This document shows positions 44,271 to 54,929 of a stretch of DNA of 64,000 nucleotides, piece after piece (position 1 is the stretch's first letter; the number at the start of each line of letters is the position of its first letter). The position numbers were made by a program, and so were the translations under genes. Source of the stretch: Dipteris shenzhenensis (taxonomy: Eukaryota > Polypodiophyta > Polypodiopsida > Gleicheniales); NCBI GenBank assembly GCA_047967505.1, contig CM106539.1; one strand, given 5' to 3'. A model generated the notes under the pieces. That model saw only the letters and a list, made by a program, of their open reading frames with translations. It was not told where the DNA came from and searched no databases.

Positions 44271-46345
44271 TGACACCACATACACCTCAGCAAAATTTGG
44301 TTGTTGAACGCCAAATGCGGACCATCGTGGAGATGGGGAGGTGAGTTGAGATATCGAGCTCCACTCGTGATATGCCAGGGTGACCGTTGTGCATTTATGT
44401 CACCGACTTGTTAGCTGTAGATGCGGTTGGTACACTGCCCATGAATAATAGCTGGATGATAGCTATCTTTATGTACTCTAGTTAGTGGCTCAGTTAGTAT
44501 GCCACCTAGGTTAGTTGAGTTTGGTTTGAGACCCACATATAGGGTTCATCTATTCCTTTTTGTATGAGAGAGTTTTTGGCTTTCACAACTAAGAAGAGGA
44601 AAACTGTTTTCAGCCTCCACCTTTGTGTGTATTCCCCCATTGTGTATGTGAGAAAGCTACAAGTGAGACTCCTTACCTCTCTCCCTCTCTCTTCACAAGG
44701 TGTATGTTGAAAGGTGCTGGATTGCCAAACCACTTTTGGGCTGAGGCTATCAATACTGCAGTTTACATCCTTAATCGTAGCTATACAAGGCACTCAAAGG
44801 TAAAACACCACATGAGGCTTACAACGGTAAGAAGCCATATGTCTCCCACTTCAGAATGTTTGGGTGTGAATGCTATGCGCATGTACTAGACAAAGAGGGA
44901 AACAAGCTACAACCAAAAAGCACCAAATGTATCTTTTTAGGCTATTGTGATGAGAAGAAATCCTATAGGTTGTATGACCGAGAGGCAAAGAAGATCATAG
45001 CGAGCCGCGATGTGGTGTTCAAGGAGAAGCCACATGTAGTGGAAGAAGAGAAGAGCTCCTCCACTTTATCATCAAGCGAAGAGGTAATTCACTATGGACC
45101 TATCCCAAGAGCTATAAAGGAGGAGGAAATATCAGATGATGAAGGTATAAGTTACCAACCTGTTGTTACACCATCGGAAAAGCCATTGCTATGATGGGTA
45201 AGGCAACTCTATGATCATGATAACCAGATGCCTATGTCTATTGAGTAGCATGCAGATGGACCAAGGCGGTTTTAGAGAATTGAGGAGCAAAGGAGGGCTT
45301 CTGCTCACATGGTCAATATGGCCTTGATGGCTGAGATTATTGCAGAAGTAAAGGAGCCTATGAGTTTGGAGGAAGCACTTGCAGACCAAGATTGGAAAAA
45401 CGCTATGCACGTAGAATATAACAGCATCATGAAGAATGAAAGTTGGGAGCTGGTAGATCGACCACCTAACAGAAAGGTTATTGGCACTAAGTGGGTTGGC
45501 AGGTAAAGTACAAGGCCAATGGGACTTTGGAAAAGTACAAAGCCAGATTGGTTGCACAAGGATTTTTGCAAATTGAAGGATTTGATTTTCAAGAATCTTT
45601 CATTCCAACTACCAGAATGACCACTATTCGCACAGTACTATCAGTGGCTACTCATAAAAAGTGGCCAATTTATCAAATGGATGTTAAATCAGCATTCTTA
45701 AATGGTGACCTCAAGGAGGAGGTGTATGTGGCTCAGCCACCAGGGTTTGAGGCCCCCCATTCTGAGAACAAGGTATGTAAGCTCAAGAAGGCTTTGTACG
45801 AGCTGAAACAAGCCCCAAGAGCATGGTACCAATGGATAAACAAAATTTTTCATAAATTAAACTTTAAAAGATGTGCCTCAGATGCTAACTTGTATGTGTA
45901 CAGGAAAGATGAAAAATTTGCTATTATTGTTCTATATGTGGATGATCTCCTTATTATAGGTGACTATGAAGACATGATCCAGCAAACAAGAAGGGCATTG
46001 AGCACTGAGTTTGAGATGACAGACTTAGGCTTGATGCACTATTGTTTGGGGATTGAAGTCTGGCAAGAGCCAGGCAAGATCTTCATCTCTCAGCAAAAAT
46101 ATGCAAGGCAGATCTTGAAGGCATTTGGTATGTTTGAGTGCAAGGAGATAGCTACACCTATGGAGGTAAATGCGAGGTTGTCTATGGAGGATGCCTCACC
46201 ACTAGCAAACATCGGGAGGTACAGGAAGTTGGTTGCAGTCTCATCTATCTGTGCAACACCATACCGGACATTAGTTTTGCTGTTGGCGTTTTGAGCAAGC
46301 TCTCCAATAAGCCTCGAGAGAATCATTGGAATGCAGGGATGCGGG
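44271..46345 (+). pseudogene. Copia integrase end and reverse transcriptase of the host element
   Basis: Starts in integrase (TPQQNLVVERQMR with the catalytic Glu), is split by the solo LTR inside EMGRCMLKGAGLP, then HFWAEA and KCIFLGY. After TGA 45,192-45,194 and further stops comes reverse transcriptase: WKNAMHVEY, a frameshift near 45,500, [20 protein letters not shown], and YVDDLLIIG with the catalytic Asp pair (about 45,936-45,962). A one-base frameshift near 46,230 precedes [11 protein letters not shown]. The reading ends at the nested copia insertion. Confidence 0.85.
44344..44697 (+). mobile_element. Solo LTR (354 bp) with perfect AGGTG target duplication
   Basis: The sequence is the inverse complement of the 351-bp LTRs at 46,346 and 51,546, so the same family in the opposite orientation. 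AGGTG lies immediately on both sides (44,339-44,343 and 44,698-44,702) and removing one copy with the LTR restores the integrase frame of the host. Solo LTRs arise by recombination between the two LTRs of a former full element. Confidence 0.9.
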
Positions 46346-46696
46346 TGTGAAGATAGTGGGAGAGAAGGAAGGAGTCTACTTGTGGCTTTCTCACATACAC
46401 AATGGGGGAACACACACAAAGGTGGAGGCTGAAAACAGTTTTCCTCTTCTTAGTTGTGAAAGCCAAAAGAACTCTAGTACAAAAAAATAGGAGAACCCTA
46501 TATGTGGGTCTCAAACCAAACTCAGCTAACTAAGGCGGCATAATAACTGAGCCACAAACTAGAGTACATAAGGATAGTTGTCATCCAACTATTATTCATG
46601 GGTGGTGTACCAATCACATCTGCAGCTAACAAGTCGGTGACATAAATGCACAATGGTCACCCTGGCATATCACGAGTGGAGCTCGATATCTCAACA
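46346..46696 (-). repeat. 3' LTR of the nested copia
   Basis: 351 bp, the partner of 51,546-51,896. The frame 46,090-46,419 crossing its edge is not a gene. Confidence 0.92.
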
Positions 46697-46793
46697 CTCC
46701 CCCTCGAGCTCAATCCCAATTCCTACACACCAAGCAGGTCTTTGAACTTGCGTAGCTTCTCTGCACCCAATGTTTCATGAATATGTTAGCTAC

Positions 46794-49410
46794 CTAATCC
46801 TCTATGCTGACATAAACTAGATCAATGAGACCTAGTAAAACCTTCTCCCACACATAATGATAATGCACCTCAATGTGCTTTGTTCTAGCATGATAGACTG
46901 GGTTATTTGCCAAGTGTATACTGCTCATGTTGTCGCAATAAATGACAACTGGCCCATCTGTAGACTGATGCATATCATAAAGTAGCTTATGCAACCAAGC
47001 TACCTCACATGTAGCCACTGCTACACCCCTGTACTCAGCCTCTGTGCTTGACAAGGCAACTGTAGGCTGTTTCTTGCTGCTCCAAGTGACTGCATCACTC
47101 CCAAAAGAGAACACATATCCACTGGTAGATCGTCTATCAGAAATACTACCAGCCCAATTAGCATCAGTGTATCCATGCAACTGTATCCGAACCCCAGCCT
47201 CATAAAATAGTCCATACTGCAATGTGGACTTCACATACCTGAGTATGCATCTAGCCGCATCCAAATGCGATTTCCTTGGAGCCTGCATAAACTGACTTAC
47301 CAATCCAACAACATAGCTCAAATCTGGCCTGGTAGTAGTCATATAAATCAAGCTTCCTACTATGTGTCTGTACATAGTAGGGTCTTCCAGAAGCTCACCC
47401 TGCATTTGCGCTCAGCTTCACATTCTGCTCCAAAGGAACTTAAATAGGCTTACAGCCTGTCATCCCATATTTGGACAGCATGTCCAATCCATACTGCCTC
47501 TGCAAGAGCCATTTCCCACTTGGTGATCTAATCACCTCAATGCCCAAGAAATAACGCAGCTCTCCCAAATCCTTTATCTCAAACTTCTGCTTCAATAGCA
47601 TTTTCACATGAAGGATATCTTCATCACTATCACCTGTGATGATCAAATCATCAACATAAATAACAAGCAATATAATACCTTTCTCTGTTTTTCTCACATA
47701 AAGTGAGAAATCTCCCTTGGAAATCTGAAAGCCAATAGTGAAAAGATACTGTACTATCTTGTTAGACCATGCTCTAGGTGCTTCCTTCAAGCCATACAAG
47801 GCTTTCTTCAACCTGCAAACAAACTCAGGATGAACAGCATGAACATAACCTGGTGGCTGCTCCATAAAGACCTCTTCTTGCATATCACCATGCAAGAAGG
47901 CATTCTTTACATCCATCTGATGTAAAGACCATCCCTTTGATGCAGCCATAGCAATGACTGCTCTTACGATTGCCATCCTTGCAACCGGGCTGAATGTTTC
48001 TTCATAATCAATGCCATATGTCTGTGCATACCCCTTGACAACTAATCTTGCCTTGTATCTGTTCACAGAACCATCTGCATTGTGCTTCACCTTATAAACC
48101 CACTTACAGCCAATTGCATTCTTGTCTTTAGGCAAAGGCACCAATTCCCATGTAGCATTTGCTTCCAAGGCATCCATTTCTTCATCCATGGCTTTCTCCC
48201 ATTTTTCTTTTCCCAAGGCTTGCTCAAAAGAAGTGGGTTCTGGTTCCTGTATCAGTTTGACAATATAGGCATAGTGAATGGCTGTAAATCCATCATATTT
48301 TAGCCTATCCACAGGATAGTTGACTCTGGTAGACCTGCACAAAATAGGCTCACTACCAGTGCTCTCAAAACATCCCTGGTCTTCCTTATTCTAGGTGTAA
48401 CAACAGAAGGAATACCCAACTCATCATCAATGCTTTGTTCTGAGCCACTGGATTCACCATCCACATAAGAGTGACCTGCATTCACATCAAACATGGGCTG
48501 ATCTACCTTCTCTTTTCCTTTTCGTGATACTTGCGTACCACTATTTGCATTGCTTTGAGGAGATTCTCCTGATCTCAATCTGCCTGTCCATGGCGAAGTA
48601 TGTGAACCACTGCTAGAGGACACTGCAGGTCCACTAATATTTTGTGATTACTGCTGTGAATTCTCTGCAGCATTACCATTTTGTGCATCATCATCAGTCA
48701 TCACATTTACTGGTTTATACTAGCTGCTCATCTCATCAAAAACAACATCTCTACTCACTGTAAACTTACGAGTAGAAGGGTTATAGCATCTATACCCTTT
48801 CTGCTATAGAGAATAACCAATAAAGATGCACTTCTCAGCTTTTGGATCCAAATTGGACCTCAACTCATTTGGCACATGAACATAGGCAATGCAACCAAAA
48901 ATTTTCAAATGAGAAATATCTGGTTTCCTACCAGTATACATCTCCTCTGGCATCATGCCATGTATTGCTGCAGTGGGAGTCTTGTTCATTATGTAAACTA
49001 TTATAGCAACTGCTTCAGCCCAATAATAATCTGGTAGGTCTTTTTCATTTAGCATGGCCCGAGATACCTCTCCAATATGCCTGTTTTTCCTTTCTGCAAG
49101 TCCATTTTGTTGTGGGGTATGACTGCATGAATATTGCTGCTTTATGCCATGCTCCTGCAGGAACCTTGCAAACTCATTTGAGAGGTACTCTCCCCCTCCA
49201 TCTGACCTTAGGCATTTTATTTGCAGGCCTGTTTCTTTTTTAGCCATAGCTTTAAAAGCTTTGAAATGCCCAAACACTTCACTTTTCTTTTTCATAAAAT
49301 GCACCCAAACTTTTCTGCTGTAGTCATCAATAAAAGTGACAAAATAATGACAGCCTCCAATAGATGTAGCTTTAGTAGTCCACACATCAGAGTGGATTAA
49401 TTCCAATGGC
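46794..49410 (-). pseudogene. Nested copia polyprotein: integrase, reverse transcriptase, RNase H
   Basis: Integrase from about 49,410: LIHSDVW and TFIDDYSRK (two catalytic Asp), PQQNGLAERKNR (Glu), KCIFIGYSL at 48,807. A Ser/Gly-rich linker follows. RT 48,342-47,440 has QMDVKNAFLHGD and IYVDDLIITGD (Asp pair). RNase H 47,405-46,794 has YTDANWAGS, SSTEAEYRG, YCDNMSS and TKHIEVHYH. Breaks: TAG after YSL, TAG and TAA in the linker, TAA at the end of the RT frame plus a frameshift near 47,407, and TAG at 46,794-46,796. These enzymes copy element RNA into DNA and insert it; this copy cannot make an intact polyprotein. Confidence 0.92.
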
Positions 49411-51032
49411 TTCTTACTCTCTTGAACATGTCTAGGAAATTGTTTCCTTGCCTATTTTCCAAATTGACAAGCTTCACATACCTTATGCATTTCTGCAACC
49501 TTGAATTTAGGCAATACTGCAACAATATTTTGGGCCTGCATTGATTTAAGTCACTGTACATTAACATGAACAATGCGTTTATGCCAGATATCAATATCTA
49601 CAACTACACTGGTCCCATGTGCAAACATTGCTGCACTCAATTCAGGCATGTCCGCATCCAACGTAAACATCCTGCCCTTCTTCTTTCCTTTTGCTATCAA
49701 GCGACCGTTATTTTTCATATCCTCAACAAAGCATCCATGAGGATTAAATCTGACCTGCAAGCCCTGCTCAACCATTTGACCAACAGAAACCAGGTTCTTG
49801 GTGATGTTCGGGACATGAAATACATTAGACAGGTATTTCTTTTTCCCATCTTGCATAGACAAAGGAATTTTACCAATCTGCACAATAGGATGTGCAGTAT
49901 CATCACCAGTCTCCACAAATCCTGGTCTTTCTATTTTCCTTGCATCCTACATCCATTATGCATGACCTGTCATGTGGTTTGATGCACCCGAGTCAACATA
50001 CCACACATCATTTCTTTCTTCTGCACTTGTCATAGAATTGGTCATGTGTTGCACCATAAATAGATGCTCATTTCTGTCATCACCCTGTCTACTAGAAGAT
50101 GCATAATTGCCTTGCTGTAATTTCCCATTCATAATGTCATTCTACTTTTTGTAGCAGTCTTTAGCCATATGACCCATTTTACCACAATAGTAGCATTCAA
50201 CATTGCTGTTTGCATTTTGGCCTCTCTGCCATCCACCACGACCTCTTTGGCTCCCCTTGCCTCTAGAGTTACCACGTCCTCCTCCAAAGGACTGGTTTTC
50301 TTGAGTTTGCTGCATATTCTGATTTCTACCACAGCCTCCAGATCGGCCTCCTCTACCTCTGACTCTACCTCTGACTCTACCTCTTCCAGCATTTGAGTAG
50401 AAGATAGTTTCTTTCGAAGTTCCTCCTGAAGAAGATGCACCACCATTTCTCTGCTCTTCAGAAATTAGAAGAGCAAACAACTTCTCAAAATCAGGAAATT
50501 TTTCACGGACGGCAATGGATGTTCGAAACTGTGCATAATCCTTTCCTAGACCATTCAAGGTCACAGAAACTAGATCATCATCTTCCACTGGTGACCCAAT
50601 GGAAGCAAGTGCATCTACGATTTTCTTCACCTTCATGTGGTAGTCATTGATGCTCATATTTTCTCTCTGCACATTGTGCAACTCCTGCTTGAGCTGCATT
50701 TTCATGGCTTGCATATTTGTGCTGTACATTTTTGCCAAAGTATCCCATGCCTCCTTTGGCGTACTTGCATCCTGAATATGTACAATCATAGAATCTGAAA
50801 TACTGATAGACAGCCAATACATAAATTTTCTGGCTCTCTCATGCCATCCTTTAAATGCCTGCATTTCCTATTGATTGGGAACATTAGGAAGAATTGGTTC
50901 TTCTTCATTTCCTGTAATGAACTCCCAATAGCCTTTTCCCATAAGGAAATTCGTCATTCTAAACTTCCATGCTTGGAAGTTATTCTTGTCAAGCTTTTCA
51001 GTGACAATCTATGAAAGAGAATCAGACGCCAT
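49411..51032 (-). pseudogene. Nested copia gag and protease region
   Basis: ATG at 51,032 starts gag (MASDSLS, then TAG). A second TAG lies just before the long open part (50,864-50,142), which holds the capsid-like core (KEAWDTLAKMY), a Gly/Arg-rich segment and one zinc knuckle of the CX2CX4HX4C type (CYYCGKMGHMAKDC). A TAG ends that frame and the same frame continues into the protease with WYVDSGAS (active-site Asp, about 50,010-49,990), followed by TAA and TAG, then a pre-integrase region with HKR and CEAC. Gag packages RNA in a particle; the protease cuts the polyprotein. Confidence 0.9.
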
Positions 51033-51545
51033 TACAGAACGCTGCAAAATATTCTATCACTATAAAAAATATAGCTTCTGCCTCACATAGGCAAATCTGC
51101 AAAACTGACGAAAGTGGTATTTGACCACACAGTCACTTCCTAGTGACGATTTTTCATGAACAGGCAGTAAGGATGATTCTGTAACTCCCAATATTTCTGT
51201 GCATAGGCATACGATGCAATTTCTGCGGCAACTTTTCACCAACTTGCAGAGCAGTGTTCGCACAGCAAAAACATGGCCTTTTTCTGAGTGCCTGCGAAGA
51301 ACTTCCGCCTTTAAAACGGGCCCCGAAATGGCCTCGAAATGGCCCCGTAGCATATATTGCCCTCTCACCACACCGCGAAGGGCGTCTCAATCTGAGACAG
51401 TGCACTCTTGCACTTCCAACTGTGCTACCTGCAGAGATTTGCCTCCAAACTCGAAAAAGGAAAGCAACACTGGTCCTCTTACCAGGACACCGCGAACTTG
51501 GTTTGCTTTCTTGAGCTCCTTACCACGAACCAGGCTCTGATACCA

Positions 51546-51896
51546 TGTGAAGATAGTGGGAGAGAAGGAAGGAGTCTACTTGTGGCTTTCTCACATACAC
51601 AATGGGGGAATACACACAAAGGTGGAGGCTGAAAACTATTTTCCTCTTCTTAGTTGTGAAAGCCAAAAGAACTCTAGTACAAAAAAATAGGAGAACCCTA
51701 TATGTGGGTCTCAAGCCAAACTCAGCTAACTAAGGTGGCATACTAACTGAGCCACAAACTAGAGTACATAAGGATAGTTGTCATCCATCTATTATTCATG
51801 GGCGGTGTTCCAACTGCATCTGCAGCTAACAAGTTGGTGACATAAATGCACAACGGTCACCCTGGCATATCACGAGTGGAGCTCGATATCTCAACA
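51546..51896 (-). repeat. 5' LTR of the nested copia
   Basis: 351 bp. Directly next to the tRNA-Met primer site at about 51,530-51,545. Confidence 0.93.
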
Positions 51897-52394
51897 GTGG
51901 GTACTCAGGTATGTGAAGGGCACTCTTGATTATGGCATCACTTATGGTACGGGCACTTCCTTGGTTGGTCATTGTGACTCGGATTGGGTTGGAGATGTTG
52001 TACCACGAAATCAATTTCTAGATATTGTTTCTCTTTAGGTTCAAGTATCTTCTCTTGGATCAGTAAGAAACAACCAACAGTGGCATTTTCTTCTACCAAG
52101 GCTGAGTACAAGGCAGCATGTTTTGCCGCTTGTGAAGTAGTGTGGCTGAGGAGTATCTTATGGCACATGGGAGTGCAAGAGGATGAGGCAACTGTGTTGA
52201 GGTGCGACAATCAAAGTTGCATGGCCATTGCTAAAAATCCAGTGTTTCATTCGTGCACAAAACATATAGTGATTCAGTATGACTATGTGCATGATTTGAT
52301 CGAGGACGGCGGGATAGTGGAATTGGTCTATTGTCCAACAAAGCAAAATGGAGCAGATATCTTCACCAAGGCACTCGAGAAGGATCATCTTTAG
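51897..52394 (+). pseudogene. RNase H domain of the host copia, after the nested insertion
   Basis: The frame resumes exactly where it stopped at 46,345: RYVKGTLDYGITYGTG, GHCDSDW (first catalytic Asp), a frameshift near 52,010, WISKKQPTVAFSSTKAEY (catalytic Glu), CDNQS (Asp) and CPTKQNGADIFTKAL, stopping at TAG 52,392-52,394. Confidence 0.88.
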
Positions 52395-52598
52395 AGACTC
52401 GGCATTGGGCCAAGAAGGTAGTTCACCTATGGGTGTTAGATAAGGTAGTTCACCTACAGGAATTGGTCTATTGTCCAACAAAGCAAAATGGAGTAGATAT
52501 CTTCACCAAGGCACTCAAGAAGGATTAGCTTCAAGATCATCTTCAGAGACTCAGCATTGGGCCGAGAAGTTAGTTCACCTACGGGTGGACATTGAGGG
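52319..52598. repeat. Tandem duplication of about 140 bp at the end of the host copia polyprotein
   Basis: GGAATTGGTCTATTGTCC starts at 52,319 and again at 52,459. The second copy repeats the coding end and the GTTCACCTACGGG stretch before the purine tract, so the stop codon is followed by a second, non-used C-terminus. Confidence 0.85.
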
Positions 52599-52602
52599 GG
52601 GG

Positions 52603-53081
52603 TGTTACATATGCTCAATGCCCCACCCTCCTCATAACCACCAGTGGTCCAAGGTGCTCAAGTTGTAAGGCCCCCATATGAGGAGAAGCCATGTGTGAGC
52701 CCGAGACACTGGATGGATCTTGACTTGCATGTCAGATGAGGTTCCACCAACTAGGTTGACTAGTCGACTCCATTGCCTAGGTTGATTGGTCGGTTCCACC
52801 GACTACATTGATCTGACTACCGCCCTCATAGCTATAAAGAGGTGACCTCCCCAGTCCATTGTATCAGATCCGTTCAAATCAGATCATATCTTTTAGCTAG
52901 TAGCTCTTCACCTAGTATCTATTTAGATCACCATCTAAGCTCCACTATGGCAGCACATGGGTGGATGGAGCCATCATCTATACTACATCAATATTGAAGG
53001 AAAATTTTGTTCCTCTCTAGTTTGCTGTGTACTCTCTATTCTTTGTTCAGTTTCTATTCTGCTGCACCATGTAATTTAACA
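52603..53081 (+). repeat. 3' LTR of the host copia
   Basis: 479 bp, TGTTACA...TTTAACA, preceded by the polypurine tract. Part of it recurs at 39,092-39,166. Confidence 0.8.
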
Positions 53082-53086
53082 AGGGC

Positions 53087-54110
53087 TTGATTTACTGGTT
53101 CACCTTGTATGTTGATGGAAAGGGGTAGCACTTATTTCATAGAGTCAATTACTTGTGGATGTATGAAAATAATTCACTTTTATAGAGCTCTATGCTCTTT
53201 GATTTTTGTGGAAAGAAAGGTCACCAAAGCTCCAATATTAATCTTACCTTTTGGTTGATCTTTTTTAAAAGCTCTCTAGCTTCTATCAACTTCACTTTTT
53301 AGCCTCTAGCCTAGGATGCCCTATTGCAAATCACTATGGGTTTCTTAGGGAATTGTTATTGATTCCCCACTTCCTTCATATGTGTTCCAAACTTGAAATC
53401 CAGCAAACTACTACTGCATCCTAAGGGATCAACCAACAATGACCCAAAATCCAAACCCCTAACCACAATGAATTCCTCATGAATTCTCCTGCAAGTCTCC
53501 ATCTACTACAAAAATGAATCAGCAAGGACTCCCAACAGGAAACCCTATGCAATTACTAATCTTTTCTCACACCTTGGCCTAGCCATGACCTTAATGAAGC
53601 TTGAGATTCTAGCAAGTTTTTGCAAATTGAGATTTAGCAGGTTGCTACAAATTGAGATTGTGGTTGCCTCCATAGATGGATGATTATTGCAAGGGGTACA
53701 AAGTTTGGACAAAGATGCCAAAAAATCATTGTTCAATGATGGATTTTTTGCCGCACATCACACTCTTGTGGATTCTATTGAGTGTGAAGCCTAAAGAATC
53801 ATCATCATTATCATCATCAGTAATCTCAATCTCCAAAGCTACTCCAAATTCTTTGGTAGCAATCAAAAGTAAAAAATTTGCTAAATCTGCACTCTTCATT
53901 GAAGCAGGTATTCACCTTGATGAGCAGATCCTTGCTCCTCATGGATTGGCATCATGATTGGCATTGCTTGTGAGCATGGACAAGCCATTAGGTCTTTGAG
54001 AACTTTCTTTGGTGCTTCCAATCCTTTTCTCTCCTTCCTTTCCAAAATATGATTCACCTCTGCCTCTTCAATCCCTCTAGCTTTCCCCAACCTAGTCTCA
54101 TCACTGATTG
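53087..54110. other. No gene supported
   Basis: Short frames (up to 93 codons at 53,676-53,957) without recognisable motif. A Ser-rich run near 53,800 reflects a CATCAT repeat. Confidence 0.4.
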
Positions 54111-54119
54111 GTTTGGATC

Positions 54120-54335
54120 CCTCCCTCACCTTCAAGTCCTTGATATCTCCTCCACTTCCTTATCCTCCTCCCTTGCTTCCTCCCTTGGAAGTTTATCCCA
54201 CTCATAACAATCTTTTCAATAGCATCCCCTCAAGTTTTGGAAACCTCACCACCCTCCATCTATCATCCAACTTATTTGTTGGTTTCATTCCCCTTGCTCT
54301 AGTTTATCTTCAAAATCTTCAAACATCTTACAACT
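54120..54335 (+). pseudogene. Leucine-rich repeat fragment, plant receptor type
   Basis: In one frame LQVLDISSTSLSSS..SLGSL and, after a frameshift near 54,200, NNLFNSIPSSFGNL, TTLHLSSNLFVGFIPLAL, LQNLQT. This matches the plant extracellular LRR pattern (LxxLxLSxNxFxGxIPxxL) over about three repeats. Such repeats occur in receptor-like kinases and receptor-like proteins; no kinase, signal peptide or start is present. Confidence 0.7.
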
Positions 54336-54925
54336 AGCTACTTGGAGAGATACTAGTTGGCCTTGAAAGCTTGTGATTAATGCTGGCTGCTAATCATCTA
54401 GAGGGGCTAGGATGATTAGCACTACAAGCACCAACATTAGCATTGTAAATTGTGTAGCAAAACCATTGAGCAATGATGCATCCATTGTCTTTATAGTTGG
54501 TAAGCTTTCTCCTTAAAAGCTCAATCTATTGAATGTAAAGTGCATGATCAAATTGAGGAAGCAGCCACTCAATGCATGATTAGGAAAAAAGGGAGATCAT
54601 TTTGGGCCCCTATAAAAAATTCGCTATTTTCTCTTTTATCTCTCTTCTAAAATGTGTAAAAAGCAATAAAATACGGATATCTATCAGTTTAAGACCACAA
54701 GTGTGTCAGTCAGGGAGGAATAAAAAAGTCCTTTCAAATAATTGGAAGACGCTACATTAAACTCTCCATATAGATTCTCTGTCCATATAGATTCCGCATC
54801 TCTTTCGATGGCAGCCTCTCATAAAGAACCCATCATGCCATCACTAATCCATTTTTTTTCAAATATTTGAATGGTTACTGTGAAAGATCAAATGAGTTTT
54901 ATAAAAAGCAGATAAGATGAAGAAC
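54336..54925. other. No gene supported
   Basis: AT-rich sequence with short frames only. Confidence 0.4.
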
Positions 54926-54929
54926 CAAC

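Larger units (their letters stand above)
46346..51896 (-). mobile_element. Full-length Ty1/copia retrotransposon, 5,551 bp, nested
   Basis: LTRs are 46,346-46,696 and 51,546-51,896 (351 bp each, TGTGAAG...CTCAACA), differing at about 13 positions by eye (about 96 percent identity). Flanks are GCGGG (46,341-46,345) and GTGGG (51,897-51,901), one mismatch from a 5-bp target duplication. On the minus strand the primer site TGGTATCAGAGCCTGG abuts the 5' LTR at 51,545, and a GAGGGGGAG purine tract abuts the 3' LTR. The order gag, protease, integrase, RT, RNase H is the copia order. It sits in the RNase H-proximal part of the host copia reading frame. Confidence 0.95.
44265..53081 (+). mobile_element. 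Host Ty1/copia element carrying two nested LTR insertions
   Basis: Polyprotein sequence runs 44,271-46,345 and 51,897-52,394, interrupted by a solo LTR and by a full copia. A purine tract (TTGAGGGGGGG) ends at 52,602 and the 3' LTR is 52,603-53,081 (TGTTACA...TTTAACA, 479 bp, TATA-like CTATAAAGAGG near 52,829). The 5' half (5' LTR, gag, protease, start of integrase) is missing at 44,264, where another element begins. Confidence 0.85.

Noticed and set aside
44506-44793. 95-codon minus-strand frame (and the similar ones at 46,090-46,419 and 51,520-51,714)
   Set aside because: All lie across copies of the copia LTR and are not conserved as protein.
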